From NCBI RefSeq assembly GCF_022682495.2, contig NC_071388.1, forward strand, positions 82,399,073 to 82,463,072: 64,000 bases of DNA, in the 5' to 3' direction. A program made the position numbers and the translations under genes. Positions 46,456-58,174 of the stretch are shown piece after piece. This DNA comes from Desmodus rotundus. Its lineage: Eukaryota; Chordata; Mammalia; Chiroptera; Phyllostomidae. Under the pieces are notes generated by a model. It was not told where the DNA came from. It ran no database searches and was given only the letters and a program-made list of their open reading frames with translations. Position 1 is the first letter of the stretch. Each line of letters begins with the position of its first letter.

Positions 46456-47861
46456 TAGGTTATTTATTCATTTATTCTGTGATTTTATTTTTTGAGCTTC
46501 TAGTACCTGTTAATTGAAAATCTGCCACAGCGCCTTCCGTCGGGAACTCAGGCTGGTGGGACACAGATTTGATGCACGCTGCACGATGGCAAATACATAG
46601 TATTACGTGATAAAAGGGCTGGCTGGGCTCAGGGAAGAAAGTAATGGGAGGAAAAGAAGAGACTGCGCTTCAATAATTTATATAAAAATTGTAGTTAAAA
46701 TTGTTTTAATTAGTTATGATTACAGAAATTTCTCTCTTTAAAGGTTCTTTTACACGTGCAGAACTCTCTCTTTCATGGAGATATTGATTGTTAAGTTTAG
46801 TCTGGTTGCTTACTTTAACTGCTAAATTTGTATCTCATAAACAATATCAAATGATTTGTAAACAATATTGAAAATCTAATGTTAAGCACATGCTTTTAGT
46901 TTTGAGGTAACTTTGTCATCCGTAAAGCTATGAACATAGAATTTATAATTTCAGTTTTCTTCCTTTGTGCCTACCATGCTCAAAAAGCTATGAGTAAAAA
47001 TTAATGATATTCATAACAGAGTCTCAATGTTTTAATACTTAATGTTCAGACTGGCATAGATGAGTTGAAAAATTACATCTCTACCAATATTACATTAACT
47101 TACTCTTTTTGTGCTCATATGTACGTGGACACACACATTTCATTTTATCTATTTTACTTCATCTCAGTGGTAACGTTTCAATTAAGTAGACTGAGATTAA
47201 CTTCCTTTTTCTCAGTCTTCTGTAATTGCTTTCCTTGTTCCCAGTCTCTGGTGTGCTGACCATCCAGACCTGCGCAAAAAGGAAAAGCTCCTGTGTGTCT
47301 TCTGCCACGAGACGGGGTATGATACGCAGCAGTAGGCTGAATGCACGGTTCTGAGCAAGTGACTTGGGACTGGATCTACCTCTCCTTTAGGGGCTCTCCC
47401 ATTGGTCTGAGTGCTCTGTTCAATTGGAGTTTATAGAAGCCTGAAGGTGATCGCAAGGTGCATGTCAGTACAGGAATTTATGATGAGGGTGCAGGCTGAT
47501 TTCTGACAGCTTCAATTGTAAGCACTTCTTTCAACTGTAAATATATCCAAACAGCTTTGTTTTTCTCATAAGAGATTCAGCACCTTGAAGCAAAGGTTTG
47601 CCCTAAAACGAGCCCTCCAACAAACATCTGCTCCCCGTCTCCAATGCTCTGAGACGGGTGAAGGACATCTCTGGGCTTGTCAGCTGTGCCTACAAGATTT
47701 GACGATGGCGAGAAATTCCTTCCTTACATTTCTATCAGTCAATGGATTAACATTCTTCCTTAAAAACTAAAAACGTCAGACATGGTTTAGATATATGCAT
47801 CTAGTCTGGAGTATATTCTCTGGCCTAATATAAATATCCAACTATAAATCTGAATAAAATA
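46456..47861. other. Unassigned DNA
   Basis: Several moderately GC-rich stretches (46530-46650, 47230-47430, 47600-47720) are unexplained. Short frames at 47065-47259 and 47585-47770 have no recognisable domain. Confidence 0.45.
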
Positions 47862-48095
47862 CAGTGGTACCTCAGTACTCAATTCATTCCGGAACTTGTA
47901 GCAAGTGCGGAAACCCGAGTACTGAACAATGAGGCGTTTTCTCTTGTGGGCGGCCTCCCGACTCATACAAGTTCTAGCAGGTATGGTGAGTCCTGAGCAA
48001 GTGCCATGTGCTGAAACAGTTTTTTTCTCATCAAAGTGCAATGAGTACCGGACCGGGTTTGACGAGTTCTGAAGCCGAGTACCGAGGTATGACTG
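47862..48095. mobile_element. CpG-bearing DNA MITE with inverted ends
   Basis: It starts 'cagtggtacctcagtactc' after a TA (about 47860-47861) and ends 'gagtaccgaggtatgactg', the near inverted complement. The 234-bp interior is richer in CpG and GC than its flanks. TIR sequence and TA context suggest the Tc1/mariner/pogo group, but the family was not fixed. The minus-strand frame across it is not a gene. Confidence 0.8.
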
Positions 48096-48203
48096 TTTGC
48101 TGCTATTTTTATGCTGCTTGAATATTTGTGTATTTAACATTTTAGAGACTCACTAAGTATGTATACAAAAATATGACTTTATATTATAAAAATTAGATAA
48201 GTA

Positions 48204-48318
48204 CAGAAATAGGCAAGTAGGTTTACAGTTGTAATACAAATAATACAATAATTAATAATACAAGAATAAACTCTGTTTTGCATACTCACAACTGTAAACG
48301 CACTTTTTTCCACCCCTA
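48204..48318. mobile_element. Palindromic mariner-type MITE, copy 3
   Basis: It starts after TA (48202-48203) with a degraded end and 'caagtaggtttacagttgta'. It ends with the mirrored 'tcacaactgtaaacgcactt' and 'ttttccacccc', followed by TA. It shares the arms with copies at 12961, 26093 and 53798. Confidence 0.83.
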
Positions 48319-48519
48319 TATAAAGAATCTTTCCTACAGATGACACCGTGGTCTAAAAACTCACTTTGTTTGTAGAAATGTGGAATGTTAAAAAAAGATA
48401 CTATGTGAAAATAGCACATAAACTATAAAACATGAACATGTACACGGTCATTACTGACTTAATAAATGCATTGAGGTAACATCATACATTCATTCACCGG
48501 ATTAAGGAAAGCTAAGAAG
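48319..48519. other. Unassigned DNA
   Basis: Nothing recognised. Confidence 0.5.
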
Positions 48520-48690
48520 TATGGAATAGAAACTGAGAAAAGACGTGGAGCCCTGCTGCTGAGAGGGCAGAGTGTCGGAATCGTTTTGGAAAGACATCTG
48601 AAGTTCCTTGTGCAGATACAGATGCGGCTGTACCCATCCGCGACTTAGCGATTCCACCGCTAGTCGTATACCTTAACCTCTTAAGTAGGA
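48520..48690 (+). mobile_element. Possible L1 ORF2-end fragment
   Basis: 'gaatcgttttggaaagacat' and 'ttagcgattccaccgctagt' resemble the L1 segment that precedes the 3' UTR. Weak, short and diverged. Confidence 0.45.
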
Positions 48691-48699
48691 ATACAATGT

Positions 48700-49083
48700 G
48701 TCAATTTAAATTTTCTAGTAGCCACATTAACAATAGGCTACACAAATGTTAATAATGTATTTTATTGTACTAGAAAGGACACATGGACAAAATCAAGGGG
48801 GAGGGAGGTGGGTTTGGCTGGGGTGGAGTGGAGGGATGGGGAGAAAATGCAGACAACTGTAATTGAATAACAATAAAAATTTAAAAAATGTATTTTATTT
48901 AATTCAACATACATAAAATACTTTGACATATATGCAATATAAAAGTATTTAAGAAATATTTTACATTTCTTTGTACAGTCTCCAAAAGCAGGTGTCTATT
49001 TTATGCCCTGAGTTTATCCAAATAGAATCAACTACATTTCAATTGCTTAATAGCTACATGTAACCAATGTCTACTGTACTGAA
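48700..49083. repeat. Ancient unnamed interspersed repeat split by an L1 tail
   Basis: 'aattttctagtagccacatt' before the L1 tail and 'acatttcaattgcttaatag' with 'ctacatgtaaccaatgtcta' after it read like one old mammalian repeat, but I cannot name its family. Confidence 0.5.
48767..48886 (+). mobile_element. Very short 5'-truncated L1 tail
   Basis: Only about 120 bp: 'acacatggacaaaatcaagg', a G-rich part, then 'gtaattgaataacaataaaa' and a short tail. The 13-nt duplication aatgtattttatt lies at 48754-48766 and 48887-48899, showing a recent target-primed insertion. Confidence 0.9.
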
Positions 49084-51087
49084 CCTGCAACCTTAGAAAA
49101 CTCTTTCATATGTGCATCAGAAAGTGTGTGCAAAAATGTTCACAGTTATTATAATTACTATGCTCTAATAATTTACATTATTAGAAATGTAAACAGTTAT
49201 ACATTATTATTAATAATTTTTATTGGTGAAGGCTACAGCAGCAAAATAAAACCATGGCAGTGATCCAACAGAGGGAATTTAGAATAGAAAGTTACTTCCA
49301 TTAGTGTCAGAAGTACTAAAAACTCCTCAAACAGGCAAACCAACCCAGAGATAAGCAACACCAAGAAGCAGCTGCATCTCTCAGGCTGGTAGAATAATAA
49401 AAGAATGTGATGCTCTTTATGATCATATCCAAACTCCTTAGAGTCACTTGTAAAACTTTTAATTGTCTTGCCCGTTTATGTTTCTCCATTTTCAACTCCA
49501 AAATTTCCCTACCCTCTCTGTAAGTGCCAATTATATCATCTATGTAAGAGTTCCCAAAATATGCTCTTCTATTTCACACGTTTGTGCCGTTGCATATGGG
49601 TGTAAGTTGCATGAAATACTCTAACAATATTTCTCCTGATCACCTTTTGCTTCCTCTAGCCTCAGGCAGAGATAACTTCTTAACTAAGAAGATAGTACCT
49701 ATCTTCTTCTTACCCTCCACTTGCCACGCTGAGTGAGCCATACTTCTATATGATCATAGAACCCTTAGGCACACTCTGATTTAAACACTTATCATATATT
49801 TTTGTAATCTTGGTTTTACTTTCACACTGAATCGTATTGTATTTGAAAGTGTATATTTTGATCATTTCTGTAGCAACAGTTGCAGACACATAGTAGGTAT
49901 GAAAGCAATATTTAGGAATGAACTGAACTATTGACATGTTCAAATAAAAAAACCACATAACATAAACTTGCTTAAGATTTTAAAAGATTTGGTTAATAAT
50001 ATGCTCTCCATAACTATATTAGTTTAAATGATTTGGACTATCAGAAATGTCAGCCACATCATGATTAGTGGCAACAAGATAAGTGAAATGAAACTATACA
50101 CAATCAATGCAATCTGCACACTAATTTAGAAAATATTAAATTATTTATTTTATACATTTATAGCTTCATAATTCATCATAGTTCATGTGTTACAAATAAT
50201 GTAGAAGAGGAGAAAATAATTTTTATGCAACAGTGAAATAAATACTGTGAAAATTAAAATTTCCTTGCAGCTATGGCAACAATCCAAAAAAAGATAAAGT
50301 CTCTTTTAATAAATAGTGAAAGGCTGAATTTGTTTTTGAAAATCTTTAAAGTTTGTTTGTTATGTGCTATATAAAAATAGCCTCTGGGAACTATTAATCT
50401 TTTTTTATTGAACACAGGAGGGCCAGGGTAGAAAACTTTCAAATAACTCAGCAAGGTAATATGACTAATGTGGAACTTTGGAATCAAATCTGAAAGCTGG
50501 TTGTTTTCTCTTCTGGAATTAAGTGTACAAGAGATGCCAAATATCCATAAGGTGGCTGAAAGACTGAAAGGAAATGTGGAAAAATAAATTTTATCTACTT
50601 CAGTATAAGAGTGTGCTCAGGTAACCTTGAAGATATTTCTGTTGCTCCCATATTTACAATAAAAGGAAAATATAGGTTAATTCTTATTAGAAATGCATTA
50701 CAAACAGAAAAACAAATAAGTATATTTTCTTTGTTTAGGTTAATATAATTTTTCATTTTGGGGGGACTAAAACCAGTGATATTTTTCTATCAGGTATGTA
50801 TTCTTAAGCACTTATAAAGAAGAGCCATTTAGAAACAATGCTTTCATAGTGTGTTTGTGTGTGTGTGTGAAGGAAGGGTCTGTTTGTCTTCTGTGTTTAA
50901 GTGTGTATGGTGGGGGTGTCATATAGGTGAGAAAGATGAATTTCAAGTATTTCAAAATTCTAATTCGGAGACAGCAGATGAACATATTTATTTACATAGC
51001 AAAGACAGACATAGAGCTTCAATCACTGCCACATCATTTCCATGAACATGGGTAGTTTGGCTTCATAACTCTCTTATTTTTTATTTT
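49084..51087. other. Unassigned AT-rich DNA
   Basis: No gene is supported. A (TG)n-like run lies near 50851-50870. Several short frames are chance openings. Confidence 0.5.
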
Positions 51088-51290
51088 TTAAAGATTTTAT
51101 TTATTTATTTTTAGAGAGGGGAAGGGAGGGAGAAAGAGAGGGAGATAAACATCAATGTGTGGTTGCCTTTTGCACACCCCCTACTGGGACCTGGCCCACA
51201 ACCCAGGCATGTACCCTGACCAGGAATTGAACCAGCAACCCTTTGGTTTGTAGGCCAGCACTCAATCCACTGAGCCACACCAGCCAGGGC
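51088..51290 (-). mobile_element. VES-type SINE (bat)
   Basis: Reverse copy: T-rich tail, 'agagaggggaagggagggag', 'cacaccccctactgggacct', head 'gccacaccagccagggc'. Imperfect direct words in the flanks ('taactctctta' near 51066, 'taattctcttt' near 51293) fit a mutated target duplication. The motif core is one base off the strict CTCF form. Confidence 0.9.
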
Positions 51291-53797
51291 AGTAATTCTC
51301 TTTTTAAAGTAAAGAGATTTAAAATCTTTTATCTTCTCCATTAGGCAGCAGTTTATTTGCATCAAAAATACTAGATGAGTTTTAACACAATTTTTTTGAT
51401 TTACATAGACATTCTTTTTAGCAAACTAATGTTTTACACATAAAGATCAAATAAAAATGGAGGCTTCTAAATATAGTATTTGACCTTAAAGGGAAATAAG
51501 TCTGGCCAAAGTTAAGTATTTAGAATTATTCTCATCTAGATAAAATGCTCCAAAATCCTTTTATGTCCTTTATTCTCTGTCTTTTCCTTGCTTACTGTTT
51601 TATTGCTAATTGTTGAGTCCTTGCCTTCTTCCTTGAAGTTATTCAGAGGAAATAACAGGTTTCCCTTTTTGGGCTTGAGAGACTTGACGCTCATTAGTGC
51701 AAGCATCCCTGCGAGACACTTCTCTTAGCACCACGTGTGACCTGGGATGGAGCTGGGGATTGAGTCAGCGGGGATACCACAAAAACCTGTGTTCTCCATG
51801 GTGTTTATTGTATGAAATATGATTTCCTGCACTTCAAGTTTTGTTAGTTTGATTTGTGTGGCTACAATTCCTATATCCCAATTAGTTTTGACTCTTTTAA
51901 ATATTATTGGTATTTTAAATCATTAAAATAAATTTGTTTAGATAATTCGTGGGTTAAATCTGCATAGTTTTCTAGGTGAAAATATTTGAGAAACTTTAAC
52001 TAAATAAATGTACTTAAAAGTATTTGCAAAATATCTTATTTCCAAATTTTATGTGGATGCATGCAGAAGTGTATGGATGTGTATTGTCACACCCATCTCT
52101 TACTTTCTCACATTCTTCTAATTTATCTATCAATTTCATGAATGATGTAAAAGATGGAGAGTATATGTAATATGATTGAATTTTTGCATGGGGTAATTTT
52201 TGAGAAAAAATGAGAATTTAAATATATGAAATATTATGTGTCTGGAAGAAAAATAAAAATAGAAAATATGAAGGCTCAAATTATTTTTAATAAAAGGGCA
52301 CATTTAAATATATTTAAAATAATTTATAAATTAACCCAACACTAGATTTAATAAAACACACTGCTTTGTGCTGCCAGTTTGGTCAGAATATTTCTGTTAA
52401 TTTTGATGTATATTAAAAAATCTGAGATTATCTGACAAAAGTATGTAATTGTTTTTGGATTGCCACTGTTTCTGAGAAAAAAATCTGTGCAAATAAACTT
52501 GGTTAAAATAAATCGGGTTCACTACGAACTATCACTACGTCAGATGAAATTGGCATTTGTTAATAGCCTGCAACTAGGAAAACCATGGAGAGAATAAAAT
52601 TAATGATAATGATATTATGTATGATTATATAGGAAGTATTCAAAATAATTATAATGTATATTTGAGAAATATTTTATCATACTAATATAAAACTTTTCAA
52701 TAAGTTTAAAACATATTTTATACTTTTTATATTTAGCTTATGACTAAAATACCTATATATTTTTTATGTCTGTTATATTTTACTTTCTGTTAGAGCTGGG
52801 AAACATCCAAGATTGTTGGAAGATTCTGTTATTGTTTGCTACGTCAGATTTCTTGTTGAGTTTATTGGTGTACATGGGCCAGTAGCAAAATGGCAAATTT
52901 TATTTTCCTGGGAAAGAAAGCATGTTCAGAAGAAGGAAACGCTTTTTAAACTTCAAGGGAATGCTGTTTAATGCAGCTAGCAGGATTTTTCTTCATTCAT
53001 TTCCATCTCAGAAAACTGACTGAACCATCTACATGTGGTTTTAGATTTTTTTTGTTTTTGAAGTTCCAGGTTATTTTTTAACTCCCATAAGGAAAAAAAA
53101 ATCAATATCATGTTGGCATGGCTACCAAAGCAATTGAAAATGAAGTTCATAGTTATGTGCCCCATTTTTACTTTAGGAATAAAGTTGTTTCCTTTGGCTT
53201 CCAGATCACCAAGAAATGAGCTCATTGGAAATGTTACCAAAATCAGCAAGATAAGACGTAATTTATGTCTCCAATGACATTTATATCCGGTTAGAATTTG
53301 TGAAAATGTGTAGAATTGAAAAGTCTTTCATTCTCTGTAGTCTTCACATTGTGCTCCAACTCTTACACAAGTGGAAATAATAATGGAAACATTGGTAGAT
53401 AATTGGCCCGTATGGTTATTTACCATGTGTTGGGTGCTGTGCATTAACCTATTCTCGTTTCACAAGAATGGATGCTTGGAGTACAATCATATTTCAAATA
53501 TAGTCCATGTGAATACATTTCTAATCATTACTTTTATATTGTTCAATATTTACAAGGTACCTATATTATTTTGACTTTTATTTTCAAAGAAAAAGAGGAG
53601 AAAGAAGGACTATGCTATTTTCTGAATGCCTCCTAATAAAAATTTAGCTATCTTCTATTATGTTTTAGTATATTTATATAGTAAAAATCCAATTTTAATA
53701 TCTAAAATTCTACAAGAGGTTAAAAAATTTAAAAACACAGAAATCCAGTGATCTAGGAAAAGAACTTAGAAAATTATGTCCACAATTTTTGCAAACA
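51291..53797. other. Unassigned AT-rich DNA
   Basis: About 2.5 kb without recognised repeats. A GC-richer part at 51660-51800 is unexplained. Open frames at 52977-53249 and 53371-53574 are short and without domains. Confidence 0.5.
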
Positions 53798-53926
53798 CAG
53801 GGTGGGGCAAAAGTAGGTTTATAGTTATGTGTATGGAAAACACTACAATAGTTATTAAATAATAATACAAGAATAAACTCTGTGTTTTGTGGAGTCACAA
53901 CTATAAACTTTCTTTGCCCCACCCTG
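53798..53926. mobile_element. Palindromic mariner-type MITE, intact copy
   Basis: The ends are near perfect: left 'cagggtggggcaaaagtagg', right 'ctttgccccaccctg'. Between them the arms stay complementary through 'tttatagtt'/'aactataaa' and beyond. The 129-bp unit can fold into a long hairpin. This is the cleanest of four copies. An 89-codon minus-strand frame spans it but reads only the hairpin. Confidence 0.88.
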
Positions 53927-55184
53927 CATAATGTAGCAAAAATAAAGGCTCCAATATGTCTATAGGAAAAAGCAATCAATTTCAGCTGAAAATTAGTTTA
54001 TTAATATTTTATTCTTACCTTTAAAAATCCATTTTGATATGATTTTCAAATACCTTTTCATATAAAAACATTTACACAATTACAATTGCTATTCTAAAGC
54101 ATAAAATTAAATGAATGTAATTAAATTCAAAATACACCTAAGTACAAATGCAACTGTACGCTTCACGAAAATAATCTAATTTATTATGTAACCCAGGGCA
54201 AATAGATTTATTGGCAAGATGGAAAAAAAATAGCTGAAGGAATATATAAATATCAGATAAACTGTAGGATTATATATTGCATCATATACAATTTCTGGGC
54301 TGAGTCTCTGGGCAAAACATACCTTTTGCTGTGAGCTGTGCAGGTAGCAAGCTTCAATGTGGGAGAGTTATTCCAAAATTTAAAATTGAGGGCACAGTTA
54401 AATAACTGAAAAGAAACATGTTTTCCCCCCAAAATAAGCTAATTTAAAAAGTGCACTTAACTATTATTATGCTTAAATGAGGTTTTTGATCACTGGATCT
54501 GCCCCTGCATGGTGCATAACAACTACTCTCCCACAGTATATTTGAATGAAGATTGTTATAATTTCCTAAGACGTGCTGCAGGGGATTAGTAAACTTGGAA
54601 GGCCAGCACTGTACTTCCATAACAGACATCACTGCCAGATAATTAACCTTGCTGTTTGTTTAGCATCCACCAAATGCTTCATTACTGATTCAGTCAATTA
54701 TCTCCTGGTAATGACCGCCACAGAAGGTAGAATTGCTTAATTAAAATTATTTAGACCAAGGAGGAACTTTGATTGGGTCATGCATATTAGAAAAGCTTGA
54801 TTAATCTCAGTGAGATACACAACACAAGTAAAGCTCTATTTCATTATATCAAAATGCCAAATTCATTTTTGTTCTAATAAAAATATTTTTCTTTTGTCAG
54901 TTACACTTAAAACTATAAATGTTTCTTATTTTTAAGTAAGATTTAAAAGTATCTTTTGTTTTCTTTTCTTCATTCTTTTTAGTGGGGGTTTTGTTTGTTG
55001 GTTTTATATATGATGTCTCATTTCAAAGCTCTCAAATACTCCAAAAAGATGCTGATAGTAACTGCATTAGCTTTCCAATATATACATATTCTTTAATGAG
55101 CCAAAAGATACTCTTATTGCATATATTATGTCAAAAATACACTAATATCTTATAGAGTAGCTTGAATCTAAAAAGAATTATTTT
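53927..55184. other. Unassigned DNA with a candidate conserved element
   Basis: Most is AT-rich and unremarkable. The part at 54640-54840 contains clustered factor-like words: 'cttaattaaaatta' (54736), 'ctttgat' (54767), 'gattaatc' (54799). This fits homeobox and TCF/LEF site types, but it is only suggestive. Confidence 0.4.
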
Positions 55185-55388
55185 AAAGACTTTATTTATT
55201 TATTTTTAGAGAGAGGGGAAAGGAGGGAGAAAGAGAAGGAGAAAAACATCAATGTGTGGGTGCCTCTTGAGGGTCCCCTATTTGGAACCTGGTCCACAAC
55301 CCAGGCATGTGCTCTGGCTGGGAATCAAACCAGTGACCCTTTGGTTCACAGGCCAGCACTCAATCCACTGAACCACACCAGCAAGGGC
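55185..55388 (-). mobile_element. VES-type SINE (bat), degraded
   Basis: Reverse copy with tail, 'gagagaggggaaaggaggga', 'aacccaggcatgtgctctgg', and head 'aaccacaccagcaagggc'. The CTCF-like core is lost. More diverged than most copies. Confidence 0.87.
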
Positions 55389-55940
55389 CATAAACATAAT
55401 TTTAAAAATTACTGCTCAAAGGCAATAAAAGGACATCTCAGATGTTCTTAGATGTAATGCAGATTCCTACAGTAACACTGTCCTCCCTGTTAGGGCCAAG
55501 GCTTCTACTGACATTTCAGTTTGTACTGTGGAAATATTGACAGCACAAAAAGTTATACTACTTCAGAGTGAAATAAAAACAGAGAGTGAGACAATACTTC
55601 AATATAGAATCTACATTTTGATTATCACAGACTCTAGGTATATTATTCTCTCCTGGAGAAGGCACAACTGAAATTCAAGAAAAACATAGTGGGGAGAAAT
55701 ACTATAGGAGTGTTTTCATTGAAAAAGCAATCATAGGTAGACTTTTCTTGTCTTCCACAACTAAGAAAGCAATAGCATTTCTACAGGCTGTAACAACAAA
55801 ACAACACACACACACACACACTATTAACATTATAGAAGAATGCACTGCATTCTTCAACATCTTGCATAATCATACATTAGCCTTTAAAAAACACTGGTGT
55901 GATGACCATGTTCACAAACAATGCAACATATATAGAATTA
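55389..55940. other. Unassigned DNA with a (CA)n run
   Basis: A (CA)n microsatellite lies at about 55803-55822. No gene. Confidence 0.5.
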
Positions 55941-55944
55941 AGAA

Positions 55945-55993
55945 GTAATTGAATAACAATAAAAATTTAAATTAAAAAAAAAAAAGAAGAAGA
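55945..55993 (+). mobile_element. Minimal L1 3' tail fragment
   Basis: 'taattgaataacaataaaaa' followed by a poly(A)/(AAG) tail matches the extreme 3' end of bat L1 (compare 48860). Only about 40 bp of element remain. Confidence 0.55.
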
Positions 55994-56007
55994 AGATGGC
56001 TAAAATT

Positions 56008-56221
56008 GCCCTGATGGGTGTGGCTTAGTTGTTTGGGCATCATCCTGCAAAACAAAAGGCCACTGGTTCAATTCCTGATTAGGGCATATGCCTGGTTTGT
56101 GAGTTCATTTCCCAGTTGGGGTGCCTACGAGAGGCAACTAATTGATGTTTCTCTCTCACGTCGATGTTTCTTTTCTTCTTCTCCCTCCTTCCTCTCTGTC
56201 TCTAAAATTAAATAAATAAAG
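56008..56221 (+). mobile_element. VES SINE, second subfamily
   Basis: The head 'gccctgatgggtgtggctta' continues 'gttgtttgggcatcatcctg' and 'caaaacaaaaggccactggt', unlike the 'cagtggattgagc' head of most copies here. Body 'gcaactaattgatgtttctc' and a CT-rich tail follow. It therefore belongs to a distinct VES lineage. Target duplications are not clear. It sits 57 bp before the L1 5' start. Confidence 0.85.
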
Positions 56222-57050
56222 TACAGCTGACTTCACAATGTCCTCCACAGTTGCTAACTGATCCTCTTAATAAACTCAAGGGAAGATCCAAGATGGCAGA
56301 GGAGTAGGTGGAAGCTACACTAACTTCCTCCAGGACCAGTCTGGAATTACAACTAAATTGTAGAGAAATCATCCAGAATAACCAACTGAACACTAGCTGG
56401 AGAGAAGCCATATACCCACAGACAGAAGAAACCACTTCACCACAATGTGACTGGTAAGGAGTGCAGAGGAGACATGAGAGTGCTGGAAGGATATTTTGGT
56501 AGCTGGGGGGGGGGGGTTCCCCCTGAGAAGAGTGGGGTCTAAACTCCAAGCTGAACTCTTTAGCCTATGGCACCAGAATTGGAAACCAACCCAGATAATA
56601 TCCAGCTGTGAAAAGCAGCAGGGTTTCCTTCTGCCAGGGAGAGATGGTTGGAGATACAGAGAGCCTCTTAAAGGGCCAAAGCACAAATTTCATTTGCAGC
56701 CACTAACCCTCGACTCCAGCAGTTGGGTGGCAGAGCTGACTAGAGACACATTAGGAGAGTCTGAGAATGGTGGCTGGGAGTGGGGAGAAAACTTAGGGAA
56801 CAGACACTAGGATCCCTGTGCAGAGTCATTCCCCATACTGCAGGAACCATTGTTCTCAGGCAGAGCACTCCTTGCTGAATGGCATGGGCCTGAGGGAAAG
56901 CAGTAGCCCCGCCCACAAGAATTACTCTGGCACAACCAGAGTAGTGGTGCTTAAGCTAGGCTACAGATTACAGCTTGATTATATAAATAACTGATTGGCT
57001 TGACAGATGATTAGTTTAATAACTGAGGGGGAAAATATAAAGTAGCCAAA

Positions 57051-58119
57051 ATGGGAAGACAAAGAAATAGTCCTCAATGAAAGAAAAAGAGAATTCTCCA
57101 GAAGAACTAGATGAAATGGAGGCAAGCAATTTATCAAATAGAGAGTTTAGAGTAATGATTATAAGGGTACTCAACAATAGGAATAAAGAAATAGAAACCA
57201 TAAAGAAGGACCATTCAAAAATAAAGAATACAGCCCTGGCTGGTGTAGCTCACTGAATTGAGCATGGGTGTGTGAACTGAAGTGTTGCCATTTCGATTCC
57301 CAGTCAGGACACATGCTTGGGTTGCAGGTCAGGTCCCTAGTTGGGGAAGGGCGAGAGGCAACCACACATTGATGTTTCTCTCCCCCTCTTTCTCTTTACC
57401 TTCCTCTCTCTCTAAATGTAAACAAATAAAAATCTAAAAAATAATAAAAAAATGAAAGAATACAATATCTGAAATAAATAATACACTGGAAGGTAAAAAC
57501 AGTAGGTGAAATGAAGCAGAGAATTGTATCAGTGATTTGGAAGACAAGGTAGAAAAAAACACTTAAGCAGAGCAGTAGAAAAAAGAAAAATAAAGTGAGA
57601 AGAGCTTAAAAAACATTTTGGACAACATGAAGCATAGCAATATCTGCATTATGGCAATACCAGAAGGAGAAGAGAATTACCGAGGGAACAAGAACCTATA
57701 AAGAAATAATAAAACTTCCCTAATCTGCTAAAGGAAAAAGTCACACAAGTCCAGGGAGCTCAGAGTCCCACACAAGTTGGACCCAAAGAGAGCTAAACCA
57801 AGACCATAATTAAAGTGACAAGGATTAAAGACAAGGACAGAATCCTAAAAGCTCCAAGAGAAAAACAGGGAGTTGCCTCCAAGGGTCACTGATTAGACTG
57901 GCATATGATTACTCAACAGAAACATTTCAGGCCAGAAAGAAGTGGCATGAAATACTCAAGGTGATGAAAAGCAAGGACCTACAACCAAGGCTACTTTGTC
58001 CAGCAAGACTATCATTTAAAATTGAATTAGAAATAAGGATCTTCCCAGACAAGAAAAAGCTAAAGGAGTTTGTTGACACCAAACCAGTTTTGCAACAAAT
58101 GTTAAAGGGTTTGTTTTAA
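57051..58119 (+). pseudogene. L1 ORF1 remnant, disrupted by a SINE
   Basis: ORF1 normally encodes an RNA-binding chaperone that coats L1 RNA. The start ATGGGAAGACAAAGAAATAG at 57051 reaches a stop after nine codons. Later frames keep recognisable landmarks such as 'gatgaaaagcaaggacctac', 'aaggctactttgtccagcaa' and 'aagctaaaggagtttgttga'. The end is TAA at 58117-58119. A VES SINE (57233-57454) splits it. It is broken and cannot make protein. Confidence 0.78.
57233..57454 (+). mobile_element. VES SINE nested in L1 ORF1
   Basis: Forward copy: head 'gccctggctggtgtagctca', body with 'ggttgcaggtcaggtcccta', CT-rich tail and AT tail. The 10-nt repeat aaagaataca flanks it at 57223-57232 and 57455-57464. 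It is therefore younger than the L1. The CTCF-like core is degraded ('ccctagttggggaaggg'). Confidence 0.93.
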
Positions 58120-58174
58120 GAAGAAGAAAAAAAGAAAGATAGAAAAGAGGCAGAGGAAAATAATCTAACAATAA

